A stretch of 64,000 bases of DNA from Geobacter sp. OR-1 (lineage in GTDB: Bacteria > Desulfobacterota > Desulfuromonadia > Geobacterales > DSM-12255): positions 164,489 through 228,488 of the forward strand of contig NZ_BAZF01000007.1 in the NCBI RefSeq assembly GCF_000813145.1, in the 5' to 3' direction. Below are positions 60,587 through 64,000 of this stretch, piece by piece; the first letter of the stretch is position 1; the number at the start of each line of letters is the position of its first letter. A program made the position numbers and the translations under genes. Under the pieces are notes generated by a model. It worked only from the letters and a program-made list of their open reading frames with translations. It ran no database searches and was not told the origin of the DNA.

Positions 60587-61494
60587 TTCTTAATGCCACT
60601 GTTGGTGCGGAACTGGAAGGAGCCCGGCTTGACGACGGGCTGAAAGCCCTTTTCCCCCAGCTGTCCAAGACCGAAATCCGCCGCCTGATCGACTGGGGAA
60701 GCTGCACGATCAACATGGCGCTGGTACGCGTCGCGTCGCGCCAACTGCACCGGGGGGATGTCATTGCCCTCGGACTGATCGAAAAGGAACGGTGCCTCGA
60801 TCTCGTCTATACTGCCGGCGACATGCTATACGAAGACCGCGACTGCCTGGCGGTGAACAAGGGGATCGGCATCAACAGCCAGCGGACCCCCTATCAGCTC
60901 AAGGGAACGGCTGAATATGCCGTCGGATGTTACCTCCGCGCCATCGGACTGAACGAAGAGGCGCGGATCGTCCACCGGCTCGACCGGGGCACATCCGGGG
61001 TGCTGTTCTTTCCGAAAAACAAAAAGGCTGCCACCCATATCGCCGGAGAATTCAAGGCCGGCAGGGTCGAAAAGGTTTACTGGGCAGTTGTTTCCGGCAC
61101 CCCTGCTGAAGAAGCATGGCAGGTGGACGCGCCAATCGGCAAGCTCAACAAGTTCCGTTACGGGGTAATGCAGCCGGGGAAAAGCTCGGTCACCAATTTC
61201 CGGGTTCTCGCCAGGGGCGCCGGCTCAGCCCTGATCGAGTCGAAGCCGCTGACCGGGCGGACCCACCAGATCCGGGTCCATCTGGCGCATTCCGGTCTGC
61301 CGATCATCGGCGACGTCAACTACGGCGCCCCTCCGGCAGAGCGGATCATGCTCCACTGCCGCCGGATGGCCTTCAAAGGTCCCTCTGGGCAGCAGATTTC
61401 TGCCGAAGCCCCGGTGGACGGGACTTTTTGCGCCATCTGCGCTGGACTCGGCATTCTGATCGAACCGACTGGGGATGAGACCGGCAATGACTGA
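60583..61494 (+). CDS. RluA-family pseudouridine synthase
   Basis: Predicted rRNA or tRNA pseudouridine synthase. The 303-residue product has an S4-type start (LDDGLKALFPQLSKTEIRRLIDWGSCTIN) and the catalytic RluA motif HRLDRGTSGVLFFPKNKKAATHIAGEF, with the catalytic Asp in RLD, then GRTHQIRVHLAHSGLPIIGDVNYG. The start is GTG at 60583. It overlaps the Nudix gene at its start and the TtcA-like gene at its end, so the three form an RNA/nucleotide-related operon. Confidence 0.93.
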   Translation: MILNATVGAELEGARLDDGLKALFPQLSKTEIRRLIDWGSCTINMALVRVASRQLHRGDVIALGLIEKERCLDLVYTAGDMLYEDRDCLAVNKGIGINSQRTPYQLKGTAEYAVGCYLRAIGLNEEARIVHRLDRGTSGVLFFPKNKKAATHIAGEFKAGRVEKVYWAVVSGTPAEEAWQVDAPIGKLNKFRYGVMQPGKSSVTNFRVLARGAGSALIESKPLTGRTHQIRVHLAHSGLPIIGDVNYGAPPAERIMLHCRRMAFKGPSGQQISAEAPVDGTFCAICAGLGILIEPTGDETGND

Positions 61495-62281
61495 AGAACT
61501 GCTTTTCAAGAAGATCAAGCACGCGGTGGGGCGCGCAGTGGCCGATCACGGCCTGATTGCGGCTGGCGACCGGATCGCGGTCGCGGTATCCGGCGGCAAG
61601 GACTCTTACACCCTGCTGCATATCCTGGAATCTTTGCGCCAGCGGGCGCCGATCCGGTTCGAGATCATGGCCCTCACTATAGATTCCGGCTACCCCGGCT
61701 TCAGAACCGATATTATCGGCGGCCATCTCAAAGAGCACGGCTTCGAGCACCATATCGAGAAGACCGACCATTACGGCATCATCAAGGCAAAACGGCGCGA
61801 AGGCTCATCTTATTGCTCCATCTGCGCCCGGCTGAAGCGCGGCGCGCTCTACGAGCTTGCCCAGCGGTTCGGCTGCAACAAGCTGGCGCTCGGCCACCAT
61901 CTCGACGATTTTGCCGAAACCCTGCTGCTCAATCAGTTCTTTGTCGGGTCACTCAAATCCATGGCCGCATCCATGCTGGCAGACAACGGAGTAACCACCG
62001 TTATTCGGCCCCTGGTGTACGTTTCCGAGGCCCAGATCATCGAGTTCGCCCGGTTGAAGTCTTTCCCGGTCGTCTGCTGCCGTTGCCCGGCCTGCGGCGA
62101 AGCGGACATGCAGCGCAAGAGGATGAAGCGGCTTATCTCCGAGCTGGAGCGGGATATCCCGCATATCAGGCAGAGCATCTTGCGGGCACTTGCCAACGTG
62201 CAGCCCCGCCACCTGCTGGACAAACGGCTTTCCGTCCCACCCGCCGCACCGGTCGATGGCGCGCTGGGCGAACCGGCCTGA
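61487..62281 (+). CDS. ttcA: TtcA-like tRNA 2-thiolation enzyme
   Basis: ATP-dependent tRNA thiolase of the TtcA/TtuA class. The 264-residue product has the PP-loop SGGKDS (35-40), an inner CxxC pair C110/C113 (SYCSICARLKRGALYELA) that binds an Fe-S cluster, and further Cys residues (CCRCPACGEAD, ~200) likely to complete it. Conserved LALGHHLDDFAETLLLNQFF follows. The start at ATG 61487 is preferred to 61475, which lies deeper in the rluA gene. It is the third gene of the RNA-modification set. Confidence 0.92.
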   Translation: MTEELLFKKIKHAVGRAVADHGLIAAGDRIAVAVSGGKDSYTLLHILESLRQRAPIRFEIMALTIDSGYPGFRTDIIGGHLKEHGFEHHIEKTDHYGIIKAKRREGSSYCSICARLKRGALYELAQRFGCNKLALGHHLDDFAETLLLNQFFVGSLKSMAASMLADNGVTTVIRPLVYVSEAQIIEFARLKSFPVVCCRCPACGEADMQRKRMKRLISELERDIPHIRQSILRALANVQPRHLLDKRLSVPPAAPVDGALGEPA

Positions 62282-62384
62282 CCCTCTTGGTCGCCTCGCC
62301 CCGCCACTCCCTGATCTCGTCTCTCAGCGCCAACCCTGCACAGTATGCCACCAGCAATATGCTGAAGATCACCAGAGGTTCCAT
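62166..62384 (-). CDS. Possible small membrane protein antisense to ttcA
   Basis: Not recognised. A 72-residue product from ATG at 62384 would begin MEPLVIFSILLVAYCAGLALRDEIREW, i.e. one membrane helix followed by Arg/Pro-rich sequence. It is preceded by AGCAAAGGAGGGACGG, an excellent ribosome site. But its last ~39 codons lie over the ttcA 3' end in the opposite strand, where composition alone can produce such frames. Treat as possible only. Confidence 0.4.
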   Translation of the reverse strand: MEPLVIFSILLVAYCAGLALRDEIREWRGEATKRVRPVRPARHRPVRRVGRKAVCPAGGGAARWQVPARCSA

Positions 62385-62514
62385 CCGTCCCTCCTTTGCT
62401 CCCTGGCGCAGCAGATTTTGCGCACCAGGTCTCATGACTTTTCCAGAATTTGTTTCAAGAAAAATCATATCAGGGGACTATGACAGAATATGTCACACTG
62501 GATTCAAGCAGACA

Positions 62515-63306
62515 TCAACCTTGATAAGCGGGGAGATAAACCTTGGCAATGGTGCCCTTACCCTCACAACTTTCCAGCTTAATGTAACCGGTATGTTTTC
62601 GGGCAATGCTGCGAGCAAGGGTCAAGCCAATGCCGGCACAGAAATCGGCGGGTTTGGTGGAAATGAACGGGTCAAAGGCCTTCTCCAGGAAGTCGGGGGA
62701 CATCCCGCGGCCATTATCCGCAATGACGATGCAGACATGCGTGCCGGGCTTGAGAGGCGGATGATGCCGGCAGAACTCCTGGTCAAGGGAAACCTGGTCA
62801 ACGGTAATGCTAAGCTTGCCCTGCGTCCCCATCGACTCAACGGCGTTATTAAACAAACACCGGAAAAGCACGGCAATCTGGTGCGGATCGCCAAGGATTG
62901 GCGGCACCTCGGAAAAACAGTTCTCGACAGCGACTTTTCCTCTCAGGGCGTCCAGGGACGACTCAAGCTGTTCCGCTATGCCGACAGGAATTACAACCGG
63001 TTCCATCTGCCGTGAACAGCCCAGAAGCTTCCCTACGAGCAGCGCCGCCCTTTCCGCTGATTTCTCGATCACCCCTACCGCCTTGGCCAGTGGGTGTTCC
63101 TTGTCCATATCGCGTTTGAGGATGGTCGAGTAGCCGAATATCGGGGTGAGGATATTGTTCAGATCATGGGCGAGCACACCGGCCAGCATCCCGATCTCTT
63201 CCAGCTTACGGACCTGTGCGAGTTCATGTTCCAGATACCGGATCCTGCTCTCCGGGTCCCCGGCTTGCCCGGGACTCGCCGTGGCAATCCCCTTCCGTTC
63301 CGACAT
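62515..63306 (-). CDS. Soluble sensor histidine kinase
   Basis: Cytoplasmic histidine kinase. The 263-residue product has a coiled-coil start (RIRYLEHELAQVRKLEEIGMLAGVL), the phospho-acceptor His in GVLAHDLNNILTPIFGYS (HisKA of the NtrB-like HDLNN type), an N box (CLFNNAVESMG), a G1 box (IADNGRGMSP) and a G2 box (GIGLTLARSIARKH). No sensory or membrane domain is seen. Start ATG 63306 has GGAGGAGTTG before it. It is divergent from a NapH/CcoG-like gene with a sigma-54-like promoter, so it could act with an NtrC-type regulator elsewhere. Confidence 0.85.
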   Translation of the reverse strand: MSERKGIATASPGQAGDPESRIRYLEHELAQVRKLEEIGMLAGVLAHDLNNILTPIFGYSTILKRDMDKEHPLAKAVGVIEKSAERAALLVGKLLGCSRQMEPVVIPVGIAEQLESSLDALRGKVAVENCFSEVPPILGDPHQIAVLFRCLFNNAVESMGTQGKLSITVDQVSLDQEFCRHHPPLKPGTHVCIVIADNGRGMSPDFLEKAFDPFISTKPADFCAGIGLTLARSIARKHTGYIKLESCEGKGTIAKVYLPAYQG

Positions 63307-63399
63307 CAACTCCTCCAAAAACTTTTCGCCCGGCCCGGGCGATTAAATTCCACTTTAGAATATCCCGAAATTTCTATTCGTCAATTATTGCCGGCAAAA

Positions 63400-63415
63400 T
63401 GGCAGCGCGTTTGCG
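63400..63415 (+). promoter_or_regulatory. sigma-54-like promoter ahead of the NapH/CcoG-like gene
   Basis: TGGCAGCGCGTTTGCG has GG and GC exactly 10 nt apart, TGGCA in the -24 element and TTGC in the -12 element. Start point near 63427 leaves a leader of about 50 nt before the ATG at 63477. It lies in the gap between the soluble kinase and the plus-strand gene. Confidence 0.75.
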
Positions 63416-63476
63416 ATTTACAGCAGCTGCTCACCGGTATATGTTATTAACAACGGTCACAAATCACGGAGGTCGG

Positions 63477-64000
63477 ATGCACCAGCGTTATGTTCAGCCG
63501 CTCAGAACAGCAATTCAGTGGGGCTTTGTATTTTTCAGCCTGTATCTCGGGTACCGTTTTTTCCAGTTCGTCACCCTGTCCGCCTCAGGTGGCGCAGTTG
63601 CGCCGCCCCGCCCGGCCGGGGTAGAGGCATTTCTCCCGATCTCCGGCCTGCTCGGGCTCAAGGACTGGGTCGTCAACGGCGTCATCAACCAGATACATCC
63701 GGCGGCAGTGGTCATGTTTATCACCATAATTAGCGTGTCGCTGTTGCTCAAGCGGTCCTTCTGCTCCTGGATCTGCCCGGTCGGGGCCATTTCGGAACTG
63801 CTCTGGAAGGCGGGGTTCCGGCTGACCGGGCGAAACCTCCGTCCGCCGGCCTGGCTCGATATCCCCTTGCGCGGCTTGAAATACCTGTTGCTCTCCTTTT
63901 TCCTCTGGTCGATCCTGGGGAAGATGCCTGCTGAAGCAGTGGCAGGGTTCATTGCCAGCGATTACCACAAGGTTGCCGACGTCCGGCTTCTGGAGTTTTT
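63477..64000 (+). CDS. NapH/CcoG-like membrane polyferredoxin (partial)
   Basis: Predicted membrane-bound 4Fe-4S protein in electron transfer, cut by the window end. The visible ~174 residues begin MHQRYVQPLRTAIQWGFVFFSLYLGYRFF with a membrane helix, a second (AAVVMFITIISVSLLLK), then CSWICPVG, the first motif of the NapH/CcoG family (CxxxCPxG), and a third helix (GLKYLLLSFFLWSILG). The gene is open to the right. ATG at 63477 has GGAGGTCGG before it. It has its own sigma-54-like promoter. Confidence 0.87.
   Translation, partial: MHQRYVQPLRTAIQWGFVFFSLYLGYRFFQFVTLSASGGAVAPPRPAGVEAFLPISGLLGLKDWVVNGVINQIHPAAVVMFITIISVSLLLKRSFCSWICPVGAISELLWKAGFRLTGRNLRPPAWLDIPLRGLKYLLLSFFLWSILGKMPAEAVAGFIASDYHKVADVRLLEF

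Noticed and set aside
61813..63015. 400-codon plus-strand frame over ttcA and the kinase
   Set aside because: It overlaps two well-supported genes, is Arg/Pro-rich in the first part and has no recognisable domain.
1..64000. CRISPR arrays, tRNA, rRNA, insertion sequences, phage genes
   Set aside because: No regularly spaced direct repeats, no cloverleaf or rRNA-like sequence and no transposase or integrase frames were seen.

Overview
The window reads as chromosomal DNA of a motile deltaproteobacterium close to Geobacter (Desulfuromonadales/Geobacteraceae). This is inferred from the order of the flagellar genes, the use of sigma-54 and sigma-28 type promoters, a fused NikMN nickel transporter component, a C_GCAxxG_C_C family protein and a tungsten-type aldehyde:ferredoxin oxidoreductase. 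No database search was possible.

Region 1 (1-33.6 kb, almost all on the minus strand) is a large flagellar and chemotaxis locus. Read in the direction of transcription it has four units. (a) A PAS histidine kinase precedes cheY-cheX-CheC/pseudo-receiver-TPR. A sigma-28-like promoter (32469-32495) drives cheY, and a Rho-independent terminator (28251-28279) ends the unit. (b) flgB-flgC-fliE-fliF-fliG-fliH-fliI-fliJ-motE-like-fliK-flgD-TIGR02530-flgE, behind a sigma-54-like promoter (28203-28218). (c) fliL-M-N-O-P-Q-R-flhB, behind a near-consensus sigma-54 promoter (16136-16151). (d) flhA-flhF-flhG-fliA-flgF-flgG-flgA-flgH-flgI-flgJ-flgN-flgK, behind another near-consensus sigma-54 promoter (10571-10586); flgK runs off the left edge. 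Together these encode the basal body, export apparatus, rod, hook, P and L rings and switch. MotA, MotB, flagellin and FlgM are not seen.

Region 2 (33.7-43.4 kb) holds a methyl-accepting chemotaxis protein with almost no periplasmic part, then a probable eight-gene minus-strand operon: tolC-like, adaptor, RND pump, C_GCAxxG_C_C protein, DUF2892 membrane protein, metallo-beta-lactamase fold protein, rhodanese and an ArsR-type repressor. It starts at a good sigma-70 promoter whose -10 box overlaps an inverted repeat, which suggests control by the ArsR protein encoded at its far end.

Region 3 (43.5-56.2 kb) carries a DUF2062 protein, a DUF47/Pit phosphate pair, uppP, radC and then two metal-related blocks. 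NikR is followed by a minus-strand set (Cys-rich exported protein, lipoprotein, beta-barrel, thioredoxin-like lipoprotein, NosL). A divergent nickel ECF uptake operon follows (NikMN fusion, outer-membrane porin, NikQ, NikO with a His-rich tail). The divergent promoter region contains a perfect 7-13-7 inverted repeat that could be a NikR operator.

Region 4 (56.2-64 kb) holds an NDUFA9-like SDR, a rubrerythrin-like protein, the aldehyde:ferredoxin oxidoreductase, a Nudix hydrolase, an RluA pseudouridine synthase, a TtcA-like tRNA thiolase, a soluble histidine kinase and the start of a NapH/CcoG-like polyferredoxin behind a sigma-54-like promoter.

Three genes (fliR, flgD, pit) are each broken by one extra base in an A/T homopolymer, which suggests sequencing error but could be real.
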